64,000 nucleotides of DNA from Pseudomonas protegens. GTDB taxonomy: Bacteria; Pseudomonadota; Gammaproteobacteria; Pseudomonadales; Pseudomonadaceae. Below the pieces are notes generated by a model. It did not search any database. It was not told where the DNA came from and was given only the letters and a program-made list of their open reading frames with translations. The position numbers and the translations under genes are program-made. Position 1 is the first letter of the stretch. Each line of letters opens with the position of its first letter. Of the stretch, positions 18,149 through 29,280 are shown piece by piece. The DNA is taken from NCBI RefSeq assembly GCF_013407925.2, contig NZ_CP060201.1:1922001-1986000 (forward strand), written 5' to 3'.

Positions 18149-19300
18149 ATGTCCGCGCACAAGACCGCAATCCTCAGTGCTCTCACCACCGCCCTGCTGG
18201 CCAGCGCCAGCCTGCAAGCCGCCGAACCGCTCAAGGCCGTGGGTCCCGGCGAAGGCCAACTGGATATCGTCGCCTGGCCGGGGTACATCGAACGGGGCGA
18301 GAGCGACAAGAACTACGACTGGGTCACCGGCTTCGAGCAGGAAACCGGCTGCAAGGTCAACGTCAAGACCGCCGCCACCTCCGACGAGATGGTCAGCCTC
18401 ATGGCCAAGGGCGGCTACGACCTGGTGACCGCTTCCGGCGACGCCTCCCTGCGATTGATCGCCGGCAAGCGGGTGCAACCGATCAACACCGCGCTGATCG
18501 CCAACTGGAAGAACCTCGACCCGCGCCTCAAGGACGGCCCCTGGTACGTGGTCGAGCAAAAGACCTACGGCACGCCCTACCAATGGGGCCCCAACGTGCT
18601 GATGTACAACACCCAGGTGTTCAAGCAGGCGCCCACCAGCTGGGACGTGGTGTTCAAGGCGCAGAACCTGCCGGACGGCAAGCCCAACAAAGGCCGCGTC
18701 CAGGCCTATGACGGGCCGATCTACATCGCCGACGCAGCGCTGTACCTGAAGAGCGCACGGCCGGAACTGGGGATCCAGAGCCCCTATGAACTGACCGAGG
18801 CCCAGTACCAGGCGGTGCTCGATCTACTGCGCGCCCAGCAACCGCTGATCCACCGCTACTGGCACGACACCACGGTGCAGATGAGCGACTTCAAGAACGA
18901 GGGCGTGGTGGCCTCCAGCGCCTGGCCCTATCAGGTCAATGGCCTGGTCAACGAGAAACAGCCGATTGCCTCGACCATTCCCAAGGAAGGCGCCACCGGC
19001 TGGGCCGACACCACCATGCTGCACGCCGAGGCCAAGCACCCCAACTGCGCCTACAAATGGATGGACTGGTCGCTCAAGCCCAAGGTCCAGGGCGATGTCG
19101 CGGCCTGGTTCGGTTCGTTGCCGGCGGTGCCAGCGGCCTGCAAAGAGAGCGAGCTGCTGGGGGCCGAGGGTTGCAAGACCAACGGTTTCGACCAGTTCGA
19201 CAAGATCGCCTTCTGGAAAACCCCGCAGGCCGAGGGCGGCAAGTTCGTGCCCTACAGCCGCTGGACCCAGGACTACATCGCGATCATGGGCGGTCGTTAA
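18149..19300 (+). CDS. Periplasmic polyamine-type binding protein (YdcS/PotD-like), 383 aa
   Basis: Captures substrate in the periplasm for the ABC importer encoded downstream. Seen: a Sec signal peptide (LTTALLASASLQAA, cleavage near residue 25) and an extracellular binding protein type 1/PotD-like fold (LDIVAWPGYIERG, TAATSDEMVSLMAKGGYDLVTASG, QWGPNVLMYNT). The pattern resembles YdcS of E. coli. A GC hairpin follows the stop codon, which is often used to keep binding protein above permease levels. Confidence 0.92.
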   Translation: MSAHKTAILSALTTALLASASLQAAEPLKAVGPGEGQLDIVAWPGYIERGESDKNYDWVTGFEQETGCKVNVKTAATSDEMVSLMAKGGYDLVTASGDASLRLIAGKRVQPINTALIANWKNLDPRLKDGPWYVVEQKTYGTPYQWGPNVLMYNTQVFKQAPTSWDVVFKAQNLPDGKPNKGRVQAYDGPIYIADAALYLKSARPELGIQSPYELTEAQYQAVLDLLRAQQPLIHRYWHDTTVQMSDFKNEGVVASSAWPYQVNGLVNEKQPIASTIPKEGATGWADTTMLHAEAKHPNCAYKWMDWSLKPKVQGDVAAWFGSLPAVPAACKESELLGAEGCKTNGFDQFDKIAFWKTPQAEGGKFVPYSRWTQDYIAIMGGR

Positions 19301-19317
19301 GCGCCTGCGCCAGCAAA

Positions 19318-19347
19318 CCGGCTCCTGAACCCATCCCCAGGAGCCGG
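19318..19347 (+). other. Intercistronic hairpin after the binding-protein gene
   Basis: A perfect 10-bp stem CCGGCTCCTG/CAGGAGCCGG with a 10-base loop, and no T-run. It lies between the binding-protein and ATPase genes, where such stems commonly protect the upstream mRNA or reduce downstream expression. Confidence 0.6.
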
Positions 19348-19425
19348 CTTGCCGGTGCCCCCCGCCCATCGAGCAAGACCCAGGCAACGCCTGCGACAGG
19401 CAGCGCCTTTTCGGAGCAGTGCACC

Positions 19426-20463
19426 ATGACCCTTGCAGTCCAGTTCACCCAGGTTTCCCGTCAGTTCGGCGAGGTCAAGGCCGTCGATCGGGTGTCCATC
19501 GATATCCACGACGGTGAATTCTTCTCCATGCTCGGCCCGTCCGGTTCGGGCAAGACCACCTGCCTGCGGCTGATTGCCGGCTTCGAGCAGCCCAGCGCCG
19601 GTTCGATCCGCATCCACGGCGCCGAGGCCGCGGGCTTGCCGCCCTATCAACGGGACGTCAACACGGTGTTCCAGGACTACGCACTGTTCCCCCACATGAA
19701 CGTGCGGGACAACGTCGCCTACGGCCTGAAGGTCAAGGGCGTGGCCCGCCACGAACGCCTGGAGCGCGCCGAGGCGGCCCTGGAGATGGTGGCCCTGGGC
19801 GGCTATGGCGAGCGCAAGCCGGCGCAACTGTCCGGTGGCCAGCGCCAGCGGGTGGCCCTGGCCCGGGCCCTGGTCAACCGGCCACGGGTATTGCTGCTGG
19901 ACGAACCCCTGGGGGCCCTGGACCTGAAACTGCGGGAGCAGATGCAGGGCGAACTGAAGAAGCTCCAGCGCCAGCTGGGCATCACTTTCATCTTCGTCAC
20001 CCACGATCAGACCGAGGCCCTGTCGATGTCCGACCGGGTGGCGGTATTCAACAAGGGCCGCATTGAGCAGGTGGACAGCCCGCGCAACCTGTACATGAAA
20101 CCCGCCACCTCCTTCGTCGCCGAGTTCGTCGGCACCTCCAACGTGATTCGCGGCGAGCTGGCGCAACAGCTCAGCGGCAGCCCGCAGCCCTTCTCCATCC
20201 GCCCGGAACACGTGCGTTTTGCCCAAGGCCCGCTGGCGGCCTCGGAGATCGAAATCAGCGGCCTGCTCCACGATATCCAGTACCAGGGCAGCGCCACCCG
20301 CTTCGAAGTGAAACTGGACAACGGCCAGACCCTGAACATCAGCCAGGCCAACAACCAGTGGCAGGACACCGGCAGCAGCCACTGCACCGGACAACGCATC
20401 AGCGCCCGCTGGGCCCGGGAGGCGATGATCCCGCTGACCGACAGCGTGACGGACGAGGTCTGA
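19426..20463 (+). CDS. Polyamine-type ABC transporter ATP-binding protein (YdcT/PotA-like), 345 aa
   Basis: Energises import. Seen: Walker A GPSGSGKTT, Q-loop FQDYALFPHMNV, signature LSGGQRQRVALARAL, Walker B VLLLDEPLGALD, H-loop VTHDQTEAL, and a C-terminal TOBE domain from about residue 270. ATG 19426 is chosen because it begins the conserved beta-strand; the frame is open further upstream without homology. It precedes the first permease gene by 1 bp. Confidence 0.95.
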   Translation: MTLAVQFTQVSRQFGEVKAVDRVSIDIHDGEFFSMLGPSGSGKTTCLRLIAGFEQPSAGSIRIHGAEAAGLPPYQRDVNTVFQDYALFPHMNVRDNVAYGLKVKGVARHERLERAEAALEMVALGGYGERKPAQLSGGQRQRVALARALVNRPRVLLLDEPLGALDLKLREQMQGELKKLQRQLGITFIFVTHDQTEALSMSDRVAVFNKGRIEQVDSPRNLYMKPATSFVAEFVGTSNVIRGELAQQLSGSPQPFSIRPEHVRFAQGPLAASEIEISGLLHDIQYQGSATRFEVKLDNGQTLNISQANNQWQDTGSSHCTGQRISARWAREAMIPLTDSVTDEV

Positions 20464-20464
20464 A

Positions 20465-21409
20465 ATGAGCACCCAGGCCCTCGTCCAAGGCAGCGGCGAC
20501 TCGCTCCTGCGGCGCTTGTCCAACCTGCTGTACCGGCGCCCCAACCTGTACCTGACGCTGCTGCTGGTGCCGCCGCTGATCTGGTTCGGCGCGATCTACC
20601 TCGGCTCCCTGCTGACCCTGCTGTGGCAGGGTTTCTACACCTTCGACGACTTCACCATGGCGGTCACCCCGGAGCTGACCCTGGGCAACTTCGCCGCGCT
20701 GCTGCAGCCGTCGAACGCCGACATCATCCTGCGCACCCTGGGCATGGCCGTGGCGGTGTCCATCGCCAGCGCCATCGTCGCCTTTCCCATCGCCTACTAC
20801 ATGGCCCGCTACACCAGCGGCAAGACCAAGGCGTTCTTCTACATCGCGGTGATGCTGCCGATGTGGGCCAGCTACATCGTCAAGGCCTATGCCTGGACCC
20901 TGCTGCTGGCCAAGGGCGGCGTGGCCCAGTGGTTCATCCAGCACCTGGGGCTGGAGGCGCCGCTGCAATGGCTGCTGGGCGTTCCCGGGGTCGGCGGCAG
21001 CACCTTGTCGACCTCGCACCTGGGGCGCTTCCTGGTGTTCGTCTACATCTGGCTGCCGTTCATGATCCTGCCGATCCAGGCGTCCCTGGAGCGCCTGCCG
21101 CCCTCGCTGCTGCAGGCCTCGGCGGACCTCGGGGCGACGCCGCGCCAGACCTTCATGCTGGTGATCCTGCCGCTGGCGGTGCCGGGCATCGCCGCCGGCT
21201 CGATCTTCACCTTCTCCCTGACCCTGGGGGACTTCATCGTGCCGCAACTGGTGGGCCCGCCGGGCTACTTCGTCGGCAGCATGGTCTACGCCCAGCAAGG
21301 CGCCATCGGCAACCTGCCGATGGCCGCCGCCTTCACCCTGGTGCCCATCGTGCTGATCGCCATCTACCTGTCCATCGTCAAACGCCTGGGGGCCTTCGAT
21401 GCACTCTGA
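20465..21409 (+). CDS. ABC transporter permease (YdcU/PotB-like), 314 aa
   Basis: First inner-membrane channel subunit. Seen: six hydrophobic segments (first at about 32-55, [19 protein letters not shown]) and the EAA loop ([27 protein letters not shown]) that contacts the ATPase. The stop overlaps the start of the second permease gene by 11 bases, coupling their synthesis. Confidence 0.94.
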   Translation: MSTQALVQGSGDSLLRRLSNLLYRRPNLYLTLLLVPPLIWFGAIYLGSLLTLLWQGFYTFDDFTMAVTPELTLGNFAALLQPSNADIILRTLGMAVAVSIASAIVAFPIAYYMARYTSGKTKAFFYIAVMLPMWASYIVKAYAWTLLLAKGGVAQWFIQHLGLEAPLQWLLGVPGVGGSTLSTSHLGRFLVFVYIWLPFMILPIQASLERLPPSLLQASADLGATPRQTFMLVILPLAVPGIAAGSIFTFSLTLGDFIVPQLVGPPGYFVGSMVYAQQGAIGNLPMAAAFTLVPIVLIAIYLSIVKRLGAFDAL

Positions 21410-22208
21410 ACAAGCATCCCTGGGCCTGCGCCTGGCGGCCTGGGGCGGGCTGGTGTTCCTGCACTTCCCGATCCTGATCATCTTCCTCTATGCCTTCAAC
21501 ACCGAAGACGCGGCCTTCAGCTTTCCGCCCCGGGGCCTGACCCTGAAGTGGTTCAGCGTGGCCTTCAGCCGCCCCGACGTGCTGGACGCCATCCAGCTGT
21601 CGCTGCAGATCGCCGCCATCGCCACCCTGATCGCCCTGGTCCTCGGCACCCTGGCGTCGGCGGCCCTGTACCGCCGCGAGTTCTTCGGCAAGCAGGGCAT
21701 CTCGCTGATGCTGATCCTGCCCATCGCCCTGCCGGGCATCATCACCGGCATCGCCCTGCTGGCGACCTTCAAGACCCTGGGCATCGAGCCGGGCCTGTTC
21801 ACCATCGTCGTCGGCCACGCCACCTTCTGCGTGGTGATCGTCCACAACAACGTGATCGCCCGGCTGCGGCGCACCTCCCACAGCCTGATCGAAGCCTCCA
21901 TGGACTTGGGCGCCGACGGCTGGCAGACCTTCCGCTACATCATCCTGCCCAACCTCGGTTCGGCCTTGCTGGCCGGGGGCATGCTGGCGTTCGCCCTGTC
22001 GTTCGATGAAATCATCGTCACCACCTTCACCGCCGGCCATGAACGCACCCTGCCGCTGTGGCTGCTCAACCAGTTGAGCCGGCCCCGGGACGTGCCGGTG
22101 ACCAACGTGGTGGCCATGCTGGTGATGCTGGTGACCATGCTGCCGATCCTCGGCGCCTACTACCTGACCCGTGGCGGCGAGAGCGTGGCCGGCAGCGGCG
22201 GCAAATGA
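21399..22208 (+). CDS. ABC transporter permease (YdcV/PotC-like), 269 aa
   Basis: Second channel subunit. Seen: six predicted transmembrane segments and an EAA loop ([28 protein letters not shown]). It pairs with the permease at 20465 and the ATPase at 19426 to form a complete spermidine/putrescine-class importer with the binding protein at 18149. Confidence 0.94.
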   Translation: MHSEQASLGLRLAAWGGLVFLHFPILIIFLYAFNTEDAAFSFPPRGLTLKWFSVAFSRPDVLDAIQLSLQIAAIATLIALVLGTLASAALYRREFFGKQGISLMLILPIALPGIITGIALLATFKTLGIEPGLFTIVVGHATFCVVIVHNNVIARLRRTSHSLIEASMDLGADGWQTFRYIILPNLGSALLAGGMLAFALSFDEIIVTTFTAGHERTLPLWLLNQLSRPRDVPVTNVVAMLVMLVTMLPILGAYYLTRGGESVAGSGGK

Positions 22209-22241
22209 TCCGCGTCCCTACCCCAAGCGCCAAGAAAGGAG

Positions 22242-23672
<1,431 letters not shown>

Positions 23673-23688
23673 CCGCCCCTCGCCACCG

Positions 23689-23714
23689 GCAGGCGCTGGC
23701 TGACCAGCGCCTGC
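23689..23714 (+). other. 11-bp perfect hairpin at the end of the transporter operon
   Basis: GCAGGCGCTGG/CCAGCGCCTGC with loop CTGA, 17 bases after the dehydrogenase stop. No T-run, so it is either a Rho-dependent 3' end stabiliser or a weak terminator. Confidence 0.5.
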
Positions 23715-23870
23715 AGATCGGTCCTGCGCTGCCAGACTGGATAAGCGCCCCCAGTTGCGGCACTATCCGCCGCCTGAAAACCCCGCTACCCGCGACCGCA
23801 ATCGCCGAACGCCTTCAGGCAGCAAGGATGCGCCCATGCCCCGCCCCGCCACCGCCCGCAAGTGCCGTCC

Positions 23871-24281
23871 ATGAGCCTGGACGCCACCAGCCGCTATCAC
23901 CTGCTGCGCATCTGCACCAGCCTGGTGCCGCTGGCGCTGCCGGCGCCGCTGTTCTATCTGGCGCATGTCTGGGGCGTACCGCTGTATCGCAGCCACTTCG
24001 GCGCCCTGGCCAAGGGCTTTGGCCTGGGCGTGATGGTGGATCTACTGTTTTATCTGCTGATCATCGTCAGCGTGCTGGTGGCCCTGGTGCCCAACCTCAA
24101 GGCCAAGCTGGGCCTGGTCGGCGCCCTGGTGCTGTTCAGCGCCTGGGCGATGTTTCCCGACCATCCGATCCGCGGCTACGTCTATTGCCTGCTGATGAGC
24201 GTGCCACCGCTACTGGCGATCGCTCTGGCGCAGTGGCTGTGCCGCCGCTTCGTGCCCGCGCCGGCCCCGGACACCCCATGA
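23871..24281 (+). CDS. Small multi-pass membrane protein, 136 aa
   Basis: Not recognised beyond membrane character. Seen: three to four hydrophobic segments (about 16-36, 50-72, 77-92, 101-122) joined by short loops, with an Arg/Pro tail. ATG 23871 is the likely start, with GTG 23862 three codons upstream as the alternative. Its stop overlaps the ATG of the next gene (ATGA), so the two are translationally coupled. It may be the integral-membrane half of a two-gene DUF3943/sulfatase-leader-type unit, but I cannot support a function. Confidence 0.6.
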   Translation: MSLDATSRYHLLRICTSLVPLALPAPLFYLAHVWGVPLYRSHFGALAKGFGLGVMVDLLFYLLIIVSVLVALVPNLKAKLGLVGALVLFSAWAMFPDHPIRGYVYCLLMSVPPLLAIALAQWLCRRFVPAPAPDTP

Positions 24282-25327
24282 ACGCCGCTCCGTTTCCCAA
24301 CTCAACGAGTTCGCCGATGCCCGCCCTTCGTCATCTGTTGCGCCCACTGTGCGCCGCCCTGTTGCTCGGTGCTGCCGCTCAAGTGGCCCAGGCTGCTGCC
24401 CCCGCCTGCCCGTCCAGCGACCTGCCGACCTTCCTCCAGGCCTTTGCCAGCAGCCCGCAGCTGCAGCAGGCGTTCACCGATTCGCCGCTGATCGAACAGC
24501 GCCCGGGCCGTGACGAATACGGACGCGAGATCACCACCCGGCACAAGCTGACAGGCGATACCCGACACCTGCTGACCCTGCTCGATCCGAAGGCCCAGGC
24601 CCGGGCCGGACTGCAATCCTTCTGGGAGAGCCAGACCCTGGTGGTGCATGACCCGCAGGGCGACGTGCTCCAGGCCTTCGTCTTTCAACAGGGCGCCTGC
24701 TGGCAACTGGTGCGGGTCGAGCAGTGGTCCATGGACGGCCTGCTCGACCAGGATGCCCCGGCCAATGAAACCGCCCTGCAGCGGCAGATGCGCAAGGCCG
24801 ATCTGTTCCTGGGCTACGGTGGTCGGGAGCAGTACCTGTTGACCAAGTACTTCTTCGAGCTGGGCCAGCAGCTTCTGCTGGACGCCGCCCGGCATGGCTC
24901 GGCCAAGGCGGCCGTGCAGGCAGTGAGCCTGGGCTACTCGGGCATGGCCCCGGCGCTCAAGCCCGGGGAACCGGAAGAATTGCTGCTGCCTTACGCGGCG
25001 ACCGATGCCGAGGCGGCGTTGATGCTGTCGATGTACTACTGCGATCCGCTCGGCGATGGCTCGGTCAATGAATGCCAGCAACCACGCAAGTCCGAAGAGC
25101 TGGTACTGCGCACTGCCCGGGAACTGGACTCGGCCGACGCCTACTACTACCTGGGCAGCGGCTACGCCGAGGGCAAGTGGGGCACCACCGATGGCCCCCG
25201 GGCCCTGGCCTGCTACCGGGAAGCGATCAAGCGCGGCGACCTGAACAGCCTCCGGCCCCTGACCTGGTGGACGAAAAAAGGCGAAACGCCCGCCGCCGGA
25301 GCCCAGTGCCTGCCGGCGCAGAGCTGA
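24278..25327 (+). CDS. Exported Sel1/TPR-like protein, 349 aa
   Basis: Seen: a cleavable signal peptide, most clearly if translation starts at the second Met (24317, MPALRHLLRPLCAALLLGA, cleavage after AQVAQA). The body has a mixed domain of about 150 residues, then helical repeats with Sel1-like features (LLLDAARHGSAKAAVQAV, SADAYYYLGSGYAEGKWG, GPRALACYREAIKRGD). It overlaps the upstream membrane gene by four bases. A periplasmic role is likely; the specific function is unknown. Confidence 0.7.
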   Translation: MNAAPFPNSTSSPMPALRHLLRPLCAALLLGAAAQVAQAAAPACPSSDLPTFLQAFASSPQLQQAFTDSPLIEQRPGRDEYGREITTRHKLTGDTRHLLTLLDPKAQARAGLQSFWESQTLVVHDPQGDVLQAFVFQQGACWQLVRVEQWSMDGLLDQDAPANETALQRQMRKADLFLGYGGREQYLLTKYFFELGQQLLLDAARHGSAKAAVQAVSLGYSGMAPALKPGEPEELLLPYAATDAEAALMLSMYYCDPLGDGSVNECQQPRKSEELVLRTARELDSADAYYYLGSGYAEGKWGTTDGPRALACYREAIKRGDLNSLRPLTWWTKKGETPAAGAQCLPAQS

Positions 25328-25511
25328 ACCCGGAGCGGCGTGCCAGCCCTGGGGCGGACAGGGCGGCGCAGGCCCATTGACTTTTTTTCACAAGAGTTTG
25401 ATTGCCCCCTCGCCGCCTGATCGCGTTAATTGAGCCCTCACTCCTTTAACCGACAGGCCAGCCCATGCCCCTCGTCCCCCTGCAACACGCCCTGTTGACC
25501 GGGTCCCGAAA

Positions 25512-26705
25512 ATGAACGCGCCATTGCCGCGCCAGGTGGCGCGCCTGCAGCAGGTGGACGCCCTGCGCGGCTTCGCGCTACTGGGCATCCTGGCGGTGAA
25601 CATCTGGTCGTTCGCCGATCCCTACTACGCCTCGCCGGTCAGCAACCCGGCCTACGCCAGCGACCTCGACCACCTGATCCGCTGGCTGGTGTCGGTGCTG
25701 TTCGAGGCCAAGTTCTACCTGCTGTTCTCCTTCCTGTTCGGCTACAGCTTCACCCTGCAGATGGCCTCAGCCGAGCGGGCGGGCGAACCTTTCGTGCCGC
25801 GCATGCTGCGTCGGCAGCTGGCCTTGCTGGCCATCGGCCTGGTGCATGGTGCGCTGTTGTTCTATGGCGAGATCCTCACCCTGTACGCCTTGCTGGGCCT
25901 GGTGCTGCTGGCCTTGCGCGGGCTGACGGCACGGGTCGCGGCCATCCTGGCGATCCTGTTGATCGGCACCACGGCGCTGCTGATTCTGCTGTTCGGCATC
26001 GAGCTGCTGAACGCCGGCCTCTCTACCGGGGCCGCCGACGGCCAGCCGCTGCTCAAGGAGCGGGCCCTGGGCGCCGATGCGCTGGACACCCTCAGCTACA
26101 ACGCGGCGCATTTGCTGGAAACCGCCTCGGCCCTGTGGCTGCTGCAAGGGCCCAGCACCCTGGCGATGTTCCTCCTGGGTTATGTGGCCGGACGAAAAGG
26201 CCTGCTGGTGGCGCCCGAACGCTTTGCCACGCGGGTGCCCCGGCTGCTGGCCCTGACCCTGCCCATCGGTCTGGGGGGCGCCCTGCTCTACGGTTACTGC
26301 AGCGCCTACGCACCCGGTGGCGGCCTGGAAGTCATCGGCTACGGCATCAGCCAGATCAGCGCACCGCTGCTCTCGGCCAGCTACGCCATGCTGCTGCTCC
26401 GGGCCTTCGACTCGCCTCTGGGCCAGCGCCTGTGCCAATGCCTGGCGCCACTGGGGCGCATGTCATTGAGCAACTACCTGCTGCAATCGCTGATCCTCTG
26501 CCTGCTGTTCACCGGCTACGGACTGGGGCTGATCAACCACCTGTCGCCGCTGTGGATTCCCCTGCTGGTGATCGCCATCTACCTGTTGCAGATGCAACTC
26601 AGCGCCCTATGGCTGCGCACTCATCAGTACGGCCCTTGCGAGTGGCTGTTGCGGGCGGTGACCCTCGGTGCCTGGCCGCACTGGCGCAAGCGCGCGCCGG
26701 CTTAA
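25512..26705 (+). CDS. DUF418 (YeiB-like) multi-pass membrane protein, 397 aa
   Basis: Seen: N-terminal LRGFALLGILAVNIWSF, diagnostic of the DUF418/YeiB family, about eight to ten hydrophobic segments, and the C-terminal LGRMSLSNYLLQSLI motif. Family knowledge: DUF418 proteins are inner-membrane proteins related to acyltransferase-3-like folds, of unknown function. The start codon overlaps the stop of a possible 16-codon upstream ORF (25465-25515). It ends head-to-head with the GNAT gene, overlapping it by four bases. Confidence 0.88.
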   Translation: MNAPLPRQVARLQQVDALRGFALLGILAVNIWSFADPYYASPVSNPAYASDLDHLIRWLVSVLFEAKFYLLFSFLFGYSFTLQMASAERAGEPFVPRMLRRQLALLAIGLVHGALLFYGEILTLYALLGLVLLALRGLTARVAAILAILLIGTTALLILLFGIELLNAGLSTGAADGQPLLKERALGADALDTLSYNAAHLLETASALWLLQGPSTLAMFLLGYVAGRKGLLVAPERFATRVPRLLALTLPIGLGGALLYGYCSAYAPGGGLEVIGYGISQISAPLLSASYAMLLLRAFDSPLGQRLCQCLAPLGRMSLSNYLLQSLILCLLFTGYGLGLINHLSPLWIPLLVIAIYLLQMQLSALWLRTHQYGPCEWLLRAVTLGAWPHWRKRAPA

Positions 26706-27235
26706 ACCAGCCGCAGACAGAGGTGGATATCCTCGGGCTCCAGGCGCAGCAGCTCCGGGTCCGGGACGGCCAGCAGCTCACAGCCCAGGCCAGTATAAAA
26801 ATCCACGGTGTGCCGCGACGGCGTGGCCGACACGTACAGGCCCTGGGCGCCCATGGCCAGGGCCTGCTCCCGGGCCAGGGCGAACAGCTGGCGGCCCAGG
26901 CCAAGGCCGCGATAAGCCTGGCTCACATGGAGGAATTTCAACTGCCGCAAATCCAGCCCGGCGCACTCGATCGCCAGGCAATCGACCACCGCTGCCGCCA
27001 CCAAGACCTCACCGTCGAAGCCCCCATGCAACCAGCCGCCACGCTGGTAACACTGCTGCAAGATCAGCGCGTCATGCTCGGCCTCGCCCTCCGGCCACCC
27101 CGTCACCACCTCGTGCTGGGCATAGCCGATCAGACGGCCAGCCTGCACCCGGTAGAAGCCGTCGATGACTTCGGCGCGGTCGATCCATTTGAGCTGCGGG
27201 ATATCGTTTGCGGTAAGGGCACGCAGGTGCAACAT
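26702..27235 (-). CDS. GNAT-family N-acetyltransferase, 177 aa
   Basis: Transfers an acetyl group from acetyl-CoA to an unknown amine. Seen: a GNAT core with the pyrophosphate-binding motif A QAYRGLGLGRQLFALA (about residues 105-120) and a following motif B (VDFYTGLGCELL). The 3' end overlaps the convergent DUF418 gene by four bases. It is divergent from opgD, with 200 bases between the starts for both promoters. The substrate cannot be inferred. Confidence 0.85.
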   Translation of the reverse strand: MLHLRALTANDIPQLKWIDRAEVIDGFYRVQAGRLIGYAQHEVVTGWPEGEAEHDALILQQCYQRGGWLHGGFDGEVLVAAAVVDCLAIECAGLDLRQLKFLHVSQAYRGLGLGRQLFALAREQALAMGAQGLYVSATPSRHTVDFYTGLGCELLAVPDPELLRLEPEDIHLCLRLV

Positions 27236-27436
27236 GAGGCCGGTTCCTGAGGCGATTCAAGTGGTTACCAATGGACACAAGCTAAGCATTTTTCTGCCCG
27301 GGGCGAACCGTTTATTCTACCGACCCTCTATTTATCGTCCGCTGCGTCTGGCCAATGGCATGGCCGGACCTCACCTTGCGATCCCCCCAGTCAGCCAGGA
27401 GCGGCTGACGATCCCAGCCCCCCACAAGGTTCATCT

Positions 27437-29056
27437 ATGCACCGCAGGCACCTCCTCAAAGCTTCCATGGCCCTGGCGGCCTACACCGGCCTCTCGGCCA
27501 GCGGGCTGCTGGCCGCCCGAGCCTGGGCCGGCGCCGCTGATGGCGAGGCCCAGGCCTTCGATTTCGAGCGCCTCAAGGCCCAGGCCAAGCAATTGGCCGC
27601 CAAGCAATACCTGGACACCAAGCAGGTGCTGCCACCGACCCTGGCGCAGATGACGCCGCAGCAATTCAACGCCATCCAGTACGACAGCCGGCACTCGCTG
27701 TGGAATGACCTGAACGGCCAGCTGGACGTGCAGTTCTTCCACGTCGGCATGGGCTTCAAGCAGCCGGTGCGCATGCACAGCGTCGACCCCAAGACCCGCC
27801 TGGCCCGGGAGGTGCACTTTCGCCCGTCGCTGTTCAACTACCAGAACACCAGCGTCGACACTGCCCAGCTCAAGGGCGACCTGGGCTTTGCCGGGTTCAA
27901 GCTGTTCAAGGCCCCGGAGCTGGACAAGCACGACGTGGTGTCCTTCCTCGGCGCCAGCTACTTCCGGGCGGTGGACGCCACCGGCCAGTACGGCCTCTCG
28001 GCCCGGGGCCTGGCCATCGACACCTACGCCAAGCGCCGCGAGGAATTCCCCGACTTCACCCAGTTCTGGTTCGAGACCCCGGACAAGGACAGCACCCGTT
28101 TCGTGGTCTACGCCCTGCTGGATTCGCCGAGCGCCACCGGTGCCTACCGCTTCGACATCGACTGCCAGGCCGAGCGCGTGGTGATGGAGATCGACGCCCA
28201 CATCAACGCCCGCACCGCCATCGAACAACTGGGTATCGCACCGATGACCAGCATGTTCAGCTGCGGCACCCATGAACGGCGCATGTGCGACACCATCCAC
28301 CCACAGATCCACGACTCCGACCGCCTGGCCATGTGGCGCGGCAATGGCGAATGGATCTGCCGCCCGCTGAACAACCCGGCGACCCTGCAATTCAACGCCT
28401 TCGCCGACACCAACCCGAAAGGCTTCGGCCTGGTGCAGACCGACCATGAATTCGCCAGCTACCAGGACACCGTGGACTGGTACAGCCGCCGCCCGAGCCT
28501 GTGGGTCGAGCCCACCACCGCCTGGGGCGAAGGCAGCATCGACCTGCTGGAAATCCCCACCACCGGCGAAACCATGGACAACATCGTGGCCTTCTGGACC
28601 CCGAAACAACCCGTGGCCGCCGGCGACTCCCTGAACTACGGCTACAAGCTCTACTGGAGCGCCCTGCCGCCGGTGGGCACGCCGTTGGCGCGAGTGCATG
28701 CCACCCGCTCCGGCATGGGCGGCTTCGTCGAGGGCTGGGCCCCGGGCGAGCATTACCCGCCAGTCTGGGCCCGACGCTTTGCCGTGGACTTCACCGGCGG
28801 CGGCCTCGACCGCCTGCCCGCCGGCACCGGCATCGAGCCGGTGGTCACCGCTTCCAACGGCGAGGTCAAGGACTTCAGCATCCTGGTACTGGACGAGATC
28901 AAGGGCTACCGCATCCTCTTCGACTGGTACCCAACCAACGACAGCGTCGATCCGGTGGAACTGCGGCTGTTCATCCGCACCCACGATCGCACCCTGAGCG
29001 AAACCTGGCTGTACCAGTACTTCCCACCGGCGCCGGACAAGCGCAAATACCCCTGA
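27437..29056 (+). CDS. opgD: OpgD/MdoD, periplasmic glucan biosynthesis protein, 539 aa
   Basis: Shapes osmoregulated periplasmic glucans in the periplasm. Seen: a Tat signal peptide ([13 protein letters not shown], cleavage near ARAWAGA), then the MdoG/OpgG-OpgD beta-sandwich body ([58 protein letters not shown]). Full family length. The Tat leader points to OpgD rather than Sec-exported OpgG. It is monocistronic, with its own terminator at 29230-29267; the opgGH genes are not in the window. Confidence 0.93.
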   Translation: MHRRHLLKASMALAAYTGLSASGLLAARAWAGAADGEAQAFDFERLKAQAKQLAAKQYLDTKQVLPPTLAQMTPQQFNAIQYDSRHSLWNDLNGQLDVQFFHVGMGFKQPVRMHSVDPKTRLAREVHFRPSLFNYQNTSVDTAQLKGDLGFAGFKLFKAPELDKHDVVSFLGASYFRAVDATGQYGLSARGLAIDTYAKRREEFPDFTQFWFETPDKDSTRFVVYALLDSPSATGAYRFDIDCQAERVVMEIDAHINARTAIEQLGIAPMTSMFSCGTHERRMCDTIHPQIHDSDRLAMWRGNGEWICRPLNNPATLQFNAFADTNPKGFGLVQTDHEFASYQDTVDWYSRRPSLWVEPTTAWGEGSIDLLEIPTTGETMDNIVAFWTPKQPVAAGDSLNYGYKLYWSALPPVGTPLARVHATRSGMGGFVEGWAPGEHYPPVWARRFAVDFTGGGLDRLPAGTGIEPVVTASNGEVKDFSILVLDEIKGYRILFDWYPTNDSVDPVELRLFIRTHDRTLSETWLYQYFPPAPDKRKYP

Positions 29057-29084
29057 TCCAGGCCTGAGGGGCCAACCGCTGATC

Positions 29085-29218
29085 GTGGCGAGGGAGCTTG
29101 CTCCCGCTGGGGCGACCTGTCGCCCCCCATGACCACCGCCACCAGGGCCCCAGCGCACACCCCGCCCTCAGGCTTTACGGCCGCTGCGCGACCGAGCGGG
29201 AGCAAGCTCCCTCGCCAC
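29085..29218. repeat. REPIN: two inverted REP sequences
   Basis: The 24-bp arms at 29085-29108 and 29195-29218 are perfect reverse complements (each containing GGGAGC/GCTCCC), separated by 86 bases. This is the typical REPIN form of fluorescens-group pseudomonads, which are mobilised in trans by RAYT transposases elsewhere in the genome. Confidence 0.88.
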
Positions 29219-29229
29219 TGATAGCAAGA

Positions 29230-29267
29230 AAAACGCCGCTTTATCTCACGATAAAGCGGCGTTTTTT
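29230..29267. terminator. Bidirectional terminator between opgD and the OYE gene
   Basis: AACGCCGCTTTAT/ATAAAGCGGCGTT stem with loop CTCACG, flanked by an A-run on the left and T6 on the right. It can therefore terminate both converging transcripts. Confidence 0.92.
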
Positions 29268-29280
29268 CATTTCCCGATGG

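Noticed and set aside
29085..29218. REPIN as a possible small RNA or terminator of opgD
   Set aside because: Perfect 24-bp mirrored arms with a spacer are the REPIN pattern; a proper bidirectional terminator follows at 29230.
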